A DNA stretch of 43,177 nt from Alicyclobacillus acidiphilus NBRC 100859 (GCF_001544355.1 NZ_BCQI01000024.1:1-43177), one strand, 5' to 3'; positions 1 to 8,726 are shown, counted from the first letter of the stretch. Program-made: numbers and translations. The notes: a model not told the origin generated them from the letters alone.

Positions 1-85
1 TGCGGAGTTACGGAGATTAACCGTACTGAAGGGTAATGTTTACCAAGCTTCAATGGAGCCGCAGGCGATCCCTGCGGAGTTACGG
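1..85 (-). CRISPR. Leader-proximal edge of a CRISPR array
   Basis: The 13 bases at 1-13 recur exactly at 73-85, a period of 72 bases that fits a 37-39 base repeat plus a 33-35 base spacer. The complete copy (about 47-85) contains a stem, CCGCAGG / CCTGCGG, around a 5-base loop. On the minus strand the repeat ends in ATTGAAGC, which resembles the 8-nucleotide 5' handle (AUUGAAAC/G type) of type I and III crRNAs. I therefore read the array as transcribed leftward, with the spacer at about 14-46 and the leader to the right of 85. Only one full and one partial repeat are inside the window and no cas gene is visible, so the call rests on period, stem and handle. Confidence 0.7.
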
Positions 86-838
86 CGGCGTTCTCATCCC
101 AGACGCGGCGCGACGAGTTGGAGCGAATGCGCGAACCCGCGCATATGTCGGTCCTGCGGCGAATACATCCAATCGAGAAACAATTCAAATTCGCCAATTC
201 GCGCTGAATTCGCCATCCGAGAACCCCCCGCCCCTTTTGCCATCATTTTCGGTTCGCGCGGTGCAATCCATCGACAATCGCGCTGCAATCAAGTCCCATT
301 TGTTCGGCCCGAACGTATTCTGCCCCGGCTCCCCTGGTCTCTTGCTAATACCTTCACCCGGCCGGCGAGTGTCACGCCATTTGCCACCTTGACTTTGCCA
401 CGTCGACGTTATTCTATCATGGATGCGCTGGTCTGTTGACGCTCCGCGAATACATTTGTTCCGTCGGCTTCTGTCGGCAGGTTTGAAATCCATCAAAAGT
501 ACTGATGCCCCCGGCTACTGATGCCCCCGGCCCGCGAATCCCTCTCGAAGCCCACTGTCGCGGAACAGGGTTCGAATATCCGGATGAAGTGTCCCTGTTG
601 AAGTGCCGCTTTGAACGCGGATCGACCAAGTCGAGCCGAAACCGCACCGAAGCCGAACCGCAGTTGGACGACGCTTAACCAGTTCCAGCTCCTTACATGA
701 GCAGCCTGTCGACTGCAACTCCCTCCGTCACCGCGCAATAGGCCGCTCGCCCGCCGCCAATGTTTGTGATTCTTCATCTCGCCGATCGCGACAGCCATAT
801 CGCGGCAGCCATATCTTGCAGCCGAATCCCGCCGACAC
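86..838. other. Non-coding stretch with probable CRISPR leader at its left end
   Basis: No reading frame here has a convincing ribosome binding site or protein-like composition, although several overlapping frames are open because of the base composition. The part next to the array (about 86-400) is where the leader and promoter of a leftward-transcribed CRISPR array would lie. A 16-base tandem duplication is at 500-531. I see no RNA gene or mobile element. Confidence 0.4.
500..531. repeat. 16-bp perfect tandem duplication
   Basis: The unit TACTGATGCCCCCGGC occurs twice head to tail (500-515 and 516-531) in an otherwise featureless stretch. It is probably a replication-slippage product; no function is evident. 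Confidence 0.8.
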
Positions 839-1156
839 CTACGCCACTATCCTGTGCAACGTCAACATCAAAATAACGCGACTGACGACGATTTGAATGA
901 CCACAAGCCCGAAGGTCACACGTCCCAATGTGCGCGTGAGCTTTGAATAGTCTGCTCGGGCGGGAAAAGCAGCGCACCATATGACGGTTAGGAGGCCGAG
1001 ACTTTCTGCAAACCCCATGACATCTTGAACGGGAATCAACCAGACCGCCCGGATCACGTGAACCACTTCCGTCAAAATTTGAAAGATGACGTTGACTCCC
1101 CATGTCACGGACAGGACGATGAAGGCACATGTAAGAATGATTTTCTTGGTTCGCAA
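839..1156 (-). CDS. Small hypothetical membrane protein
   Basis: A protein of about 105 residues with three likely membrane segments: residues about 6-28 (IILTCAFIVLSVTWGVNVIF), about 33-62, and about 82-102 (VVIQIVVSRVILMLTL). The start is a TTG codon placed about ten bases after a clear GGAGG, which is the main reason to accept it over the frames overlapping it. I recognise no family. It stands alone, divergent from the small gene at 1313. It could be a minor inner-membrane protein of unknown role. Confidence 0.6.
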   Translation of the reverse strand: MRTKKIILTCAFIVLSVTWGVNVIFQILTEVVHVIRAVWLIPVQDVMGFAESLGLLTVIWCAAFPARADYSKLTRTLGRVTFGLVVIQIVVSRVILMLTLHRIVA

Positions 1157-1312
1157 ACGTATTCCGCCTCCAATCGAGTCGACTAGCTACGATCCATTCT
1201 CTGCTGAAGCAACCAATACCTTCTTGCCGCGTTCACTCTGGGCATCCGCCCTCGTCAATGGGCGATATTCACCCATACACTGAAGTACCTTGAAGCATGA
1301 GGAGGGATACGC

Positions 1313-1636
1313 GTGGCCGAATGTACGGATGTGACAACGGGTTACGTTGAAATTCCAAACGAAGATTACATTCGAATTCAGCAGACGGTTGATAGAGGGA
1401 GAAATCTGTGGAGGCTGGATCCAATCCGCACCGCGCAAGTCGTTGGGAGATTGTTCGGATTGTACGAGACGGATAGGTATACTTTAGTTCAAAAATACAC
1501 GGAACGCGGTTCCGGATTGCGGCATGCGACCGTACGGGTCGAGCACGGCCCATGTTCGTTCTTGCTGGATCTCTATCAACCTGTCGACCAAGGCCCGAAG
1601 GGAATTTGGGTGCTGCAGAACATTACACCTTTATGA
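1313..1636 (+). CDS. Hypothetical protein, about 107 residues
   Basis: The frame opens with GTG six bases after a strong GAGGAGGG ribosome binding site, so translation is likely. The product is soluble, with no signal peptide or membrane segment, and ends in a motif rich in hydrophobic residues (GIWVLQNITPL). I do not recognise the family. It lies about 420 bases upstream of the two-component system, with a probable promoter between them, so there is no strong reason to place them in one operon. Confidence 0.6.
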   Translation: MAECTDVTTGYVEIPNEDYIRIQQTVDRGRNLWRLDPIRTAQVVGRLFGLYETDRYTLVQKYTERGSGLRHATVRVEHGPCSFLLDLYQPVDQGPKGIWVLQNITPL

Positions 1637-2054
1637 GCATGGTCCCCGGTATCAACCAGCAGCCTGATTTGTCGGGTTCGCCCTGATCGCGTCGGCGACG
1701 GCACCCTTCGAACTAGGCAGCCATGTCCCTCGATCCCGACGACAACATCGGCCCAACGCCCGAAATGAGGGCACTCGAAAGCTGTCGGGATCGCAGGACC
1801 ATTGGATGGATCGCGCACACTGAAGCGGCCCTCGCCACCTTGTCCGCCCATCTCCCCCGTCCCAACCACGCCGCCTTATCCGCCCCTGCACAATCATCGA
1901 CTCGATCTTCAGAAAACCTTCAGAATTTGCTCCCCTCGTTATTAAGAAATGTCCACTACACTATAGACACGCACACGAGGTTCGTCCTACAATGGTCGTC
2001 CTACAATGGTCGTGCGAGATCGGAATGTCCAGGAACGGCCCAGGAGGTGATGTC
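1637..2054. other. Intergenic region before the two-component system
   Basis: No real gene is visible. The right end holds a 14-base tandem repeat with two TACAAT boxes (1988-1993 and 2002-2007), then the ribosome binding site AGGAGGTGA just before the GTG start at 2055. The promoter of the regulator gene probably lies in the last 100 bases, but no clear -35 box matches either TACAAT. Confidence 0.35.
1982..2009 (+). repeat. 14-bp tandem duplication carrying two -10-like boxes
   Basis: TCGTCCTACAATGG occurs twice head to tail, 45 to 73 bases before the start of the response regulator. Each copy contains TACAAT, a good match to a -10 hexamer. The sequences 17 bases upstream of each are poor -35 boxes, so the promoter assignment is tentative. 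Confidence 0.55.
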
Positions 2055-2762
2055 GTGGACTCGCAATGTGTGCTCGTGGTGGACGACGACAAGGAGATTC
2101 GGGAGGCTATCGAAATCTACCTGCGAAACGAAGGACTGCATGTGCTGCATGCGAAGGACGGCCTGGAAGCTATGGAGTTGCTGCGGTGCCATACGGTGCA
2201 CCTGATCGTCCTGGATGTCATGATGCCAAAGCTCGACGGGATCGCGGCGACTTTCAAAATTCGCGAGGCACAAAATATCCCGATTATTCTGCTCAGTGCG
2301 AAGAGCGAAGATGCTGACAAGGTGCTAGGGCTGCAAATTGGCGCGGACGATTATATGACCAAACCGTTCAATCCGTTGGAGTTGATTGCCCGTGTAAAGG
2401 CGCAGCTGCGCCGATACATGAGTCTGGGCACGTTCGAAAGTGAAGACAAGGAACGTGGAGACAAGGTCGTTCAATTGCACGGGATCACGTTCGATCCTGT
2501 CGCTCGCCAGGTCACCGTCAACGGCGAACCTGTCCACTTCACGCCGATGGAGTACAAGATTTTTGCGTTGCTCGCGACGAATGCCGGACGCGTGTTTTCG
2601 ATTCGGGAAATCTATGAACGGGTTTGGCAAGAACCTTACTACAATGCGGACAACACGGTCGCCGTGCACGTGCGCAAGATTCGGGAAAAAATCGAGATCG
2701 ATCCGAAGAATCCAAGACATTTAAAGGTGGTGTGGGGCGTTGGCTACAAGATGGAAAAGTGA
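2055..2762 (+). CDS. OmpR/VanR-type two-component response regulator
   Basis: A 235-residue transcription regulator with an N-terminal receiver domain (residues about 1-120) and a C-terminal winged-helix DNA-binding domain (about 140-235). The acidic pocket (VVDDD), the phosphoacceptor Asp54 (IVLDVMMPKLDG) and the conserved Lys in MTKPFNP are present. The wing region reads VAVHVRKIREKIE and ends GVGYKMEK, as in OmpR proteins. The GTG start at 2055 was chosen because AGGAGGTGA lies directly before it; an in-frame ATG at 1992 has no such site. The partner kinase follows after one base, so the pair is co-translated. The kinase type and the adjacent penicillin-binding protein suggest a role in cell-envelope sensing, which is inference. 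Confidence 0.93.
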   Translation: MDSQCVLVVDDDKEIREAIEIYLRNEGLHVLHAKDGLEAMELLRCHTVHLIVLDVMMPKLDGIAATFKIREAQNIPIILLSAKSEDADKVLGLQIGADDYMTKPFNPLELIARVKAQLRRYMSLGTFESEDKERGDKVVQLHGITFDPVARQVTVNGEPVHFTPMEYKIFALLATNAGRVFSIREIYERVWQEPYYNADNTVAVHVRKIREKIEIDPKNPRHLKVVWGVGYKMEK

Positions 2763-2763
2763 C

Positions 2764-4233
2764 GTGCAAAAAATAGGCTGGTTGTTTCTGTTTACCTTTG
2801 GATTGACCGGTGTACGCCCCCTGTTTGTCAGCAGCTACTACGAGAATCCTCTCGTGCTGTACGCGTATACGGCATGCGGTTTGGCGGCAATTGCCGCGAG
2901 TTTGTACACGATGGTGAAGGTGGGCGTCATCGAGAGCCTCAATTATCGGCCCTGGAAGGAGATTTACAACAAAGTGCCGCTCGACGTGCGTGCGCTGGCG
3001 CTGTTCATCTTTGTCATATGCACCTTGGCCAAATTGAACATCAATCTCTCCGCCATCCAGTTCAATGTCGTCTACTTCCTGCAAGCGCTTGTCACGTCTA
3101 CCGTGCTCGTCCTGCTGACCATGGTGCAAATCATCTTCCTATACGATGTGATCCGCGAACCAGCCGAGTGGAACATCGCTTGGCGTGGAAGTGTCATGGT
3201 CCGCTGCGCCTGCGCAGTCCGCGATTCATTTCTGTACCGGAGCCTCGGTCTGCAATTGTTCTGGACGCTCGGCGTCTTCTTCGCATCCGGCTTCGGCCTC
3301 ATGGTCGCCCTGTCGTATTCAGGAGCGTGGGCCTTGTACGTGCCGCTGTTCGTCATATTCACCGTTCCTACGCTGATTGCCGCTTGCAGGCGTGCGGGAC
3401 GACTCAACCGCATCACCGAGAACACGTCGATGCTGGTTGCCGGATTGATGCCGCCTGATTTGGCCGCGAAGGGTTCTTCCACACTGGCCAAGCTGGCAGG
3501 CAACGTCAACCGGTTGAAGCGCGGCGTCGAGTTGTCGCAAGCCGCGCAAGCGAAGAGCGAGCGGCTCAAGACGGACCTCATCACCAACGTCAGCCACGAC
3601 CTGAGGACGCCGCTGACCTCCATCATCACCTACACGGAGTTGCTGAAACAACCCGATCTCGATGAACAGGACCGGGCCGCGTATGTGGACGTGATCGATC
3701 AAAAATCGCAGCGCCTGAAAATCCTGATTGACGACCTGTTCGAAGCTTCCAAAATGGCGAGCGGCAACGTGGAACTCGTCAAGGAGCGAATCGATATCAC
3801 ACAACTGTTGCAACAAACGTTGGCCGAGCGCGACGAAGCCATCGTCGAATCGCATCTCGACGTTCGCGTGTCGAAGCCGGCCGAGCCCGTGTACTGCGTC
3901 GTCGACGGGCAAAAGATGTGGCGCGTGTTCGATAACCTGATTGGCAACATCCTGAAATACTCCTTGCCACACACGCGAGTCTACATCTCGGTCGAGACGA
4001 ATCCATCGACGACGACGTTGATCTTCAAAAATATCGCAAAGTACGAACTGAACGGCGACATCGACGAATTGTTCGAACGCTTCAAGCGAGGAGACGAGTC
4101 GCGCCATACCGAGGGTTCCGGCTTGGGGCTGGCGATTGCAAAATCGATTGTCGATCTCCACGACGGCTCGCTGCAGATCGGCATCGACGGCGACTTGTTC
4201 AAAGCCGCCATCTCGCTTCCGAACGGAAACTGA
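2764..4233 (+). CDS. Membrane sensor histidine kinase, VanS-like
   Basis: A 489-residue kinase that should autophosphorylate at His278 (NVSHDLRTPLTS) and pass the phosphate to the regulator encoded just upstream. The first 220 residues contain about six hydrophobic segments and no large extracellular loop, so it probably senses a signal within or at the membrane. A linker and the DHp helix follow, then the ATPase domain with an N box (DNLIGNILKYS) and a G2 box (GSGLGLAIAKS). The usual DxGxG G1 box is replaced by a stretch reading FKNIAKYELN, a variation I associate with some VanS-like kinases. The GTG start follows the regulator stop codon by one base; a TTG at 2740 is in frame but inside the regulator gene. 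Confidence 0.9.
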   Translation: MQKIGWLFLFTFGLTGVRPLFVSSYYENPLVLYAYTACGLAAIAASLYTMVKVGVIESLNYRPWKEIYNKVPLDVRALALFIFVICTLAKLNINLSAIQFNVVYFLQALVTSTVLVLLTMVQIIFLYDVIREPAEWNIAWRGSVMVRCACAVRDSFLYRSLGLQLFWTLGVFFASGFGLMVALSYSGAWALYVPLFVIFTVPTLIAACRRAGRLNRITENTSMLVAGLMPPDLAAKGSSTLAKLAGNVNRLKRGVELSQAAQAKSERLKTDLITNVSHDLRTPLTSIITYTELLKQPDLDEQDRAAYVDVIDQKSQRLKILIDDLFEASKMASGNVELVKERIDITQLLQQTLAERDEAIVESHLDVRVSKPAEPVYCVVDGQKMWRVFDNLIGNILKYSLPHTRVYISVETNPSTTTLIFKNIAKYELNGDIDELFERFKRGDESRHTEGSGLGLAIAKSIVDLHDGSLQIGIDGDLFKAAISLPNGN

Positions 4234-4278
4234 AACGCCTGTGCAACCGCGCAACACCCGCGCCCACCCGTCGCAAAG

Positions 4279-6435
4279 TTACCGCCCATGGCGGCCTCGT
4301 CCCCATCCCGCTCCACCGTGGCCAAACCACGGACCGTTCCACGGCACGGGTGGGTTTTGCGATCCCGGTCCGTTCGCTCCGGCCTTGGAACCATGCGGTC
4401 CTCCTTGCGGACTGACTGGCGGGATCGCGGGCAGCTTCGGACTCGATGGCGGCGATGAGACCGTTCCCGTCGTGTCGGGCAGAAGCTGAAAGCTCTGCGG
4501 TTTCTCACCCCGCAACGCCATTTCCAAAACGTCGCGGAAAATCAGTTCGCAGTAGTGATTCGGTTCCGAATTCCAGTTGAGATGGTACGTCGTGCTTCGC
4601 GGATCGTCGTAGCCAATGTAGATGGAACCGACGATATTCGGCGTATAACCGTCCCACCAGGCTCGCGAGATCCAATTCGGATGAGCGCCTGACAGACCCT
4701 CGTCGAATTGCACGGTTCCTGTCTTCCCAGCTGTGTCCCAACCGGGGATTTGGGCGTCTTGACCGGTTCCGTCCTTGACGACGTCCATCATCAACCTCGT
4801 CATCGTGCTTGCCGTTTGCGCGCTCATCACTGTCTTGGAGACAGGCTTAAAACGATAGATGGTCTTCCCGTTCGCGTTCACAATCCGCGTGATCAAGTGC
4901 TCCTTGTTCTGCACACCGTGATCGTCGAATGCCTCGTAAGCCTGCGCCATCTCCCACGGCGTTACGCCTTTTTCCATGCCGCCAATGGCGATGGAGAGGT
5001 GTTGTTTGTCCCCCGCCGTGAACGAAATGCCATCGCGCTGTGCGAATTGAATCCCAGCGTTCATGCCAATTTGCTGCAACAACCACACAGAAGCGACGTT
5101 CTCCGAGTTCACCAAAGCATATTGCAGCGTTACCCAATCTGGCGCTGCGGAATCGTTCTGTGGAACGTAGCCTCCGCCAAAATCGTGCGGCGTATTGTCG
5201 AGTATCGAGGCAGGCGTGAATTTTCCGCTTTGAATCGCCGCACCATATTCCAGTACCGGTTTAATCGACGATCCCGGCTGACTATACGCATACACCCTGT
5301 CGAATCCATCTGGAGAATAGTCCGATTTTCGGCTTCCGGCAGCGCCAAGCACCCCGCCCGTCTTTGGATCCACGAAAATTGCCGCCGCGTCGACGGGCTT
5401 GCCTGCCACAGGAGCGGGAAAGGCCGAATTGTACTTGGTTCCCCAAAAGACTGCGTTGACGGCCTTCTGTACAGATGGTTGAATCGTGGTGTAAATCTTC
5501 AGGCCGCCTTGAAATAATGTTTGGCGGGAAAATCCCAGGTTGGCGTACGAGTCCAACAAAAAATTGGTGAACAACGGATTCTTATCCCAAACATTATCGG
5601 ACAAGCTATGATACTTCACACCAAGCGGCGCTTTCTGCGCAGTCCGCGCCTGGGCTTCGGATATGTATCCGTACTTCGCCATCGCCTCGAGCACCTGGTT
5701 GCGTCTCGCGAGAGCTTCCTTGGGATGCCGAATGGGATCGTACTCACTCGGCGCTTGCGGCAATCCGGCCAGCAATGCGGCCTGCGTCAGGCTGAGCGTC
5801 TGCCCCTTCGCCAAATTGACGCCAAAATACCGTTCGGCTGCCTGTTCGACGCCGACGCAGTTCTCGCCTAGGAAAACCCGGTTCAAATACTGAGTCAGAA
5901 TCTCCTGTTTGGTGAAATCGCGATCGATCTGCAGACCATAGATGATTTCCTTGATCTTGTATTTGAACGTCTTATCGTCCGTCAGGTAGACCATCTTCGC
6001 CAATTGTTCTTCAATCGTGCTGGCGCCTTCGGATCGGCTGTTCGTCAACAAATCGTGCCAAGTCGCACGAGCGATTCCCCGAATATCCAGCCCCTTGCGC
6101 GTCCAGAATGTGTGGTCCTCGATGGCGACAACCGCGTTCTGCAAATCTTTAGGAATGTGTTGGTATTTGACCTGATTGGGGCCTCCGACTGGCGGAATCC
6201 GCATGTAGACCGAGCCGTCTCCCGCGTAGATCACGGTAGCCTGAGCCTCTTTGGGCTGCTTTTCCAAAGGAGCCGGGTTGAACGTCGCAGCCGTCAACAT
6301 CCATTTGCGTGCGCCGTACAGCACCGCCGACAGGATCGCCGCGTATACCAGCAACCCACCTGTCCCATACAGGATCCAGGTTCTTCGCCGACGTCGGCGC
6401 TCTTCAGGCTTCCGATCTCGATGATCAGATTTCAC
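4279..6435 (-). CDS. Class A penicillin-binding protein (glycosyltransferase/transpeptidase)
   Basis: A bifunctional enzyme of about 718 residues that polymerises lipid II and cross-links peptidoglycan outside the membrane. After a basic cytoplasmic N-terminus there is one membrane anchor (about residues 20-42). A GT51 domain follows with EDHTFW (catalytic Glu), GASTIEEQL and KYKIKEI motifs, then a transpeptidase domain with SSIK (active Ser in QPGSSIKP), SEN and KTGT. The C-terminal 70 residues are a Pro/Gly-rich tail. GTG at 6435 follows a good AGGTGA site; an ATG nine codons upstream (6462) has a weaker site. The gene converges on the kinase gene with 45 bases between stop codons. Adjacency to the envelope-type two-component system fits a cell-wall module but does not prove regulation. 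Confidence 0.92.
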   Translation of the reverse strand: MKSDHRDRKPEERRRRRRTWILYGTGGLLVYAAILSAVLYGARKWMLTAATFNPAPLEKQPKEAQATVIYAGDGSVYMRIPPVGGPNQVKYQHIPKDLQNAVVAIEDHTFWTRKGLDIRGIARATWHDLLTNSRSEGASTIEEQLAKMVYLTDDKTFKYKIKEIIYGLQIDRDFTKQEILTQYLNRVFLGENCVGVEQAAERYFGVNLAKGQTLSLTQAALLAGLPQAPSEYDPIRHPKEALARRNQVLEAMAKYGYISEAQARTAQKAPLGVKYHSLSDNVWDKNPLFTNFLLDSYANLGFSRQTLFQGGLKIYTTIQPSVQKAVNAVFWGTKYNSAFPAPVAGKPVDAAAIFVDPKTGGVLGAAGSRKSDYSPDGFDRVYAYSQPGSSIKPVLEYGAAIQSGKFTPASILDNTPHDFGGGYVPQNDSAAPDWVTLQYALVNSENVASVWLLQQIGMNAGIQFAQRDGISFTAGDKQHLSIAIGGMEKGVTPWEMAQAYEAFDDHGVQNKEHLITRIVNANGKTIYRFKPVSKTVMSAQTASTMTRLMMDVVKDGTGQDAQIPGWDTAGKTGTVQFDEGLSGAHPNWISRAWWDGYTPNIVGSIYIGYDDPRSTTYHLNWNSEPNHYCELIFRDVLEMALRGEKPQSFQLLPDTTGTVSSPPSSPKLPAIPPVSPQGGPHGSKAGANGPGSQNPPVPWNGPWFGHGGAGWGRGRHGR

Positions 6436-6585
6436 GATGGTCACCTCGCTGAGTAACTTCATACAGCCCTGTGACCGTCAGTGATCACATGTACTCGATT
6501 CCATCCCTATATACTCTTCGATACGCGTACTTACCTTTTGACCACGAACCATGCGCGCTGGGATGCGACCATGGAACACACGTGA

Positions 6586-6633
6586 AAAAGGACTGTTCTC
6601 AAATCCAACGACCTGGACTTGGAACAGCCCTTG
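6586..6633 (-). terminator. Rho-independent terminator of the first ABC operon
   Basis: On the minus strand AAGGGCTGTTC pairs with GAACAGTCCTT (one mismatch). An inner stem CAAGTCC / GGATTTG extends it, and it is followed by a run of T. It lies about 255 bases after the last permease gene and before the penicillin-binding protein gene. Confidence 0.7.
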
Positions 6634-6715
6634 ATATGACAAAGTCTTGACAAAATAGAAACCGTGCCCGCCGCACGTCGACTACATGGGTATTTAAGTG
6701 GTGTGTGGTAGACTC

Positions 6716-6741
6716 GCCGCAAGCCCTGCCTCTCTTGCGGC
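6716..6741. other. Perfect 8-bp inverted repeat without a T run
   Basis: GCCGCAAG and CTTGCGGC are separated by ten bases in the 3' untranslated region of the first ABC operon. No T-rich tail follows on either strand, so it may be an mRNA-stabilising hairpin rather than a terminator. Nothing else is recognisable between 6640 and 6887. Confidence 0.5.
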
Positions 6742-6887
6742 CATGTGGCTCCAATGACCACGCCTGATGCAATCTATATCCTGCCGCGTTGAATACTTTG
6801 CAATGGGACTACAACCAGCGCACAATTCACGAAATACCAGCTTTATCACTTCCATTATACACAAATTTGGGGCGCCTGTCTTCTTCG

Positions 6888-7769
6888 CTATTTGCCAAAA
6901 CCGGCAAACATGCCGCGGAGAAGCCAGCGCCGGCCAAAGATATAGGCCAAGATGAGCGGCAAAGCGGACAGGATGACCGCGGCCATCGTCACCGGCACGT
7001 TCATCGTATACTGCCCTTGAAAGCTCACGATCGCCAGCGGCATGACACGGGAATTCGTGCTTTCTGTGAGCACGAGCGGAAACAGAAAGTTGTTCCACGC
7101 TTGAACAAAATCGTAGATAGAGACCGAGACGAGCGCTGGCGTAGCAAGCGGCAGCACGAGATGGCGGAGTATGCGAAAATCGCTGGCGCCATCCATACCC
7201 ATGGATTCGTAGAGCTCGTTCGGAATATCCCGGACGAAGTTAACCAGAATCAGCACTGTGAGCGGTAGGCCAAACGCCACAGAAGGCAAGATAATACCAA
7301 TCAGTTTGTCGTACAGCCCCATGTCCGTGATGAGAATGTAGATGGGGATGATGGCCGCCTGAATGGGCAACGCCAATCCCACCAAAAACACGTTGAAAAT
7401 CACTCGGACTGCCCGATTTCGGCTGCGCACGACGACGTAAGCGCAGAGAATGGAGCATCCCACAATCAGGATAACCGAACAAAGCGACACGATGATACTG
7501 TTGAGAAAGAAGTGGGCAAATCCCGCCTGTACCACCGTGGCATAATTCTCCAGCGTCGGGTGCAAGGAAGGCAGCCAGGGAATGCCAAGCAAATATCCTT
7601 GTTCCGAGCGCAAACTGGTCATCAGCATGTACAGCACCGGATAGAAAGCGATGATCAACCAGATGAACCCCAGAAAGGTGAACAATGCGTTGTACCACGT
7701 CGGCCCGCGGCGAAATCGCGAGTTCACCGCAGGGGCAGTGTCCAAGTTGGCGGCATTTGTCGCAAGCAT
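6888..7769 (-). CDS. Carbohydrate ABC transporter permease, MalG type
   Basis: A 293-residue inner-membrane subunit with six predicted membrane segments. The ATPase-contact (EAA) loop reads NELYESMGMDGAS, typical of the MalG/CUT1 family. It should form the channel with the permease encoded upstream and take substrate from the lipoprotein encoded at 8727. The ATG at 7769 overlaps the stop codon of the upstream permease (TGATG) and follows GGAGGG, so the two are translationally coupled; the open frame extends further upstream without a start site. No ATPase gene is nearby. Substrate cannot be told from sequence; an oligosaccharide is likely for this family. Confidence 0.92.
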   Translation of the reverse strand: MLATNAANLDTAPAVNSRFRRGPTWYNALFTFLGFIWLIIAFYPVLYMLMTSLRSEQGYLLGIPWLPSLHPTLENYATVVQAGFAHFFLNSIIVSLCSVILIVGCSILCAYVVVRSRNRAVRVIFNVFLVGLALPIQAAIIPIYILITDMGLYDKLIGIILPSVAFGLPLTVLILVNFVRDIPNELYESMGMDGASDFRILRHLVLPLATPALVSVSIYDFVQAWNNFLFPLVLTESTNSRVMPLAIVSFQGQYTMNVPVTMAAVILSALPLILAYIFGRRWLLRGMFAGFGK

Positions 7770-8659
7770 CACATACCCTCCAATTGACTCTCCATGCGAT
7801 TGAAACCGGTAAAGCGCAACGTCAGAATGGACAAAACGACGCCAGCCACGGCCAAAATCACGGCGAGCACGCTTCCGTATCCAATGTTCTGGTTGGAAAA
7901 TGCCTGTTTGTACATATCCATGGCGAGCACCGTCGTCGAAGTTCCAGGTCCACCGTCGGTGAGAACGTAAATTAAATCGAAATACGTCAGCGATCCTGTA
8001 AGAATTAAGACCGACGAGGTAACCACGGTATATTTCAATTGAGGTATGGTGATGTGGAAAAACGAACTCCAAGGTCCGGCCCCATCGATCTTCGCGGCCT
8101 CGTACAAGGAATCCGGAATTTGTTTAGCACCGCTCTGATACAGGAGCGAATGGAATGGAATGAACTGCCATGCGATGATCATGCTGACGACGAGCATCGC
8201 GATATGCGTGTTGCCAAGCCAGTTTTGTTCGCCGTTGCCAATGCCCACAGCCTTCAACAGCGCATCGACCAATCCGAAGTTGGGATTGAGAATATACGAC
8301 CATGTGACGCCAATCGCTACAGAGGAAAAGAGCAGTGGCACGAAGTAAAACACGCCAAACACAGCCCGATGCTTCTGGCGGCCAGCCAGAAAGACGCCTA
8401 TCAACAGGCTGATGGGGGTCTGAAAGACCCAAGAGAGAACCATCAGCTCCACCGTCAACCTGAGCGACATCAAGGCCTCGCCATCAGAAAACAGTTCCGC
8501 CCAGTTTTGTCCGCCTACCCATTTGGCTATCCCGATGCCGTTCCAATTGAGCCCACTGTAGTACACCGCGACAATCATCGGGAACAATGCGAAGACTGCG
8601 AAAAAGAGAACAGCTGGCGCGACCATGACCCAACGTTGCCAATTCATGCCTGTTCCCAT
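7769..8659 (-). CDS. Carbohydrate ABC transporter permease, MalF type
   Basis: A 296-residue membrane subunit with six predicted membrane segments and an EAA loop (DSLYEAAKIDGAGPW). The GG before the ATP-contact loop and the segment LTDGGPGTSTTV are characteristic of MalF/UgpA-like permeases. It pairs with the permease encoded immediately downstream. I chose the ATG at 8659, eleven bases after GGAGG; a TTG six codons earlier overlaps that ribosome binding site and is less likely. It follows the binding-protein gene after a gap of 67 bases that contains a strong hairpin. Confidence 0.92.
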   Translation of the reverse strand: MGTGMNWQRWVMVAPAVLFFAVFALFPMIVAVYYSGLNWNGIGIAKWVGGQNWAELFSDGEALMSLRLTVELMVLSWVFQTPISLLIGVFLAGRQKHRAVFGVFYFVPLLFSSVAIGVTWSYILNPNFGLVDALLKAVGIGNGEQNWLGNTHIAMLVVSMIIAWQFIPFHSLLYQSGAKQIPDSLYEAAKIDGAGPWSSFFHITIPQLKYTVVTSSVLILTGSLTYFDLIYVLTDGGPGTSTTVLAMDMYKQAFSNQNIGYGSVLAVILAVAGVVLSILTLRFTGFNRMESQLEGM

Positions 8660-8688
8660 ACCTTCACGCTCCTCCAAACGATGTTTGG

Positions 8689-8717
8689 CTGGGCGCCCCC
8701 AAACACGAGGCGCCCAG
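8689..8717 (-). other. Intercistronic hairpin between binding protein and permease genes
   Basis: CTGGGCGCC and GGCGCCCAG form a perfect 9-base stem with an 11-base loop, starting ten bases after the binding-protein stop codon. There is no T run. Such stems often protect the binding-protein part of the mRNA or limit read-through, giving more binding protein than permease; that role is inferred. Confidence 0.7.
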
Positions 8718-8726
8718 ACGCGAAAC

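Noticed and set aside
185-798. Several 60-100 codon frames in the left end
   Set aside because: They overlap one another on both strands, lack ribosome binding sites and have no recognisable motif.
1723-2205. A 160-codon frame overlapping the response regulator
   Set aside because: It has no start site and overlaps the receiver domain in another frame; the Cys/Trp/Arg-rich translation is not protein-like.
3319-4257. A 312-codon open frame on the minus strand
   Set aside because: It is antisense to the catalytic part of the histidine kinase; the H, N and G2 boxes prove the other strand.
6641-6667. A TTGACA at about 6647 as a plus-strand promoter
   Set aside because: No -10 box lies at 16-18 bases and no plus-strand gene follows before the convergent permease gene.
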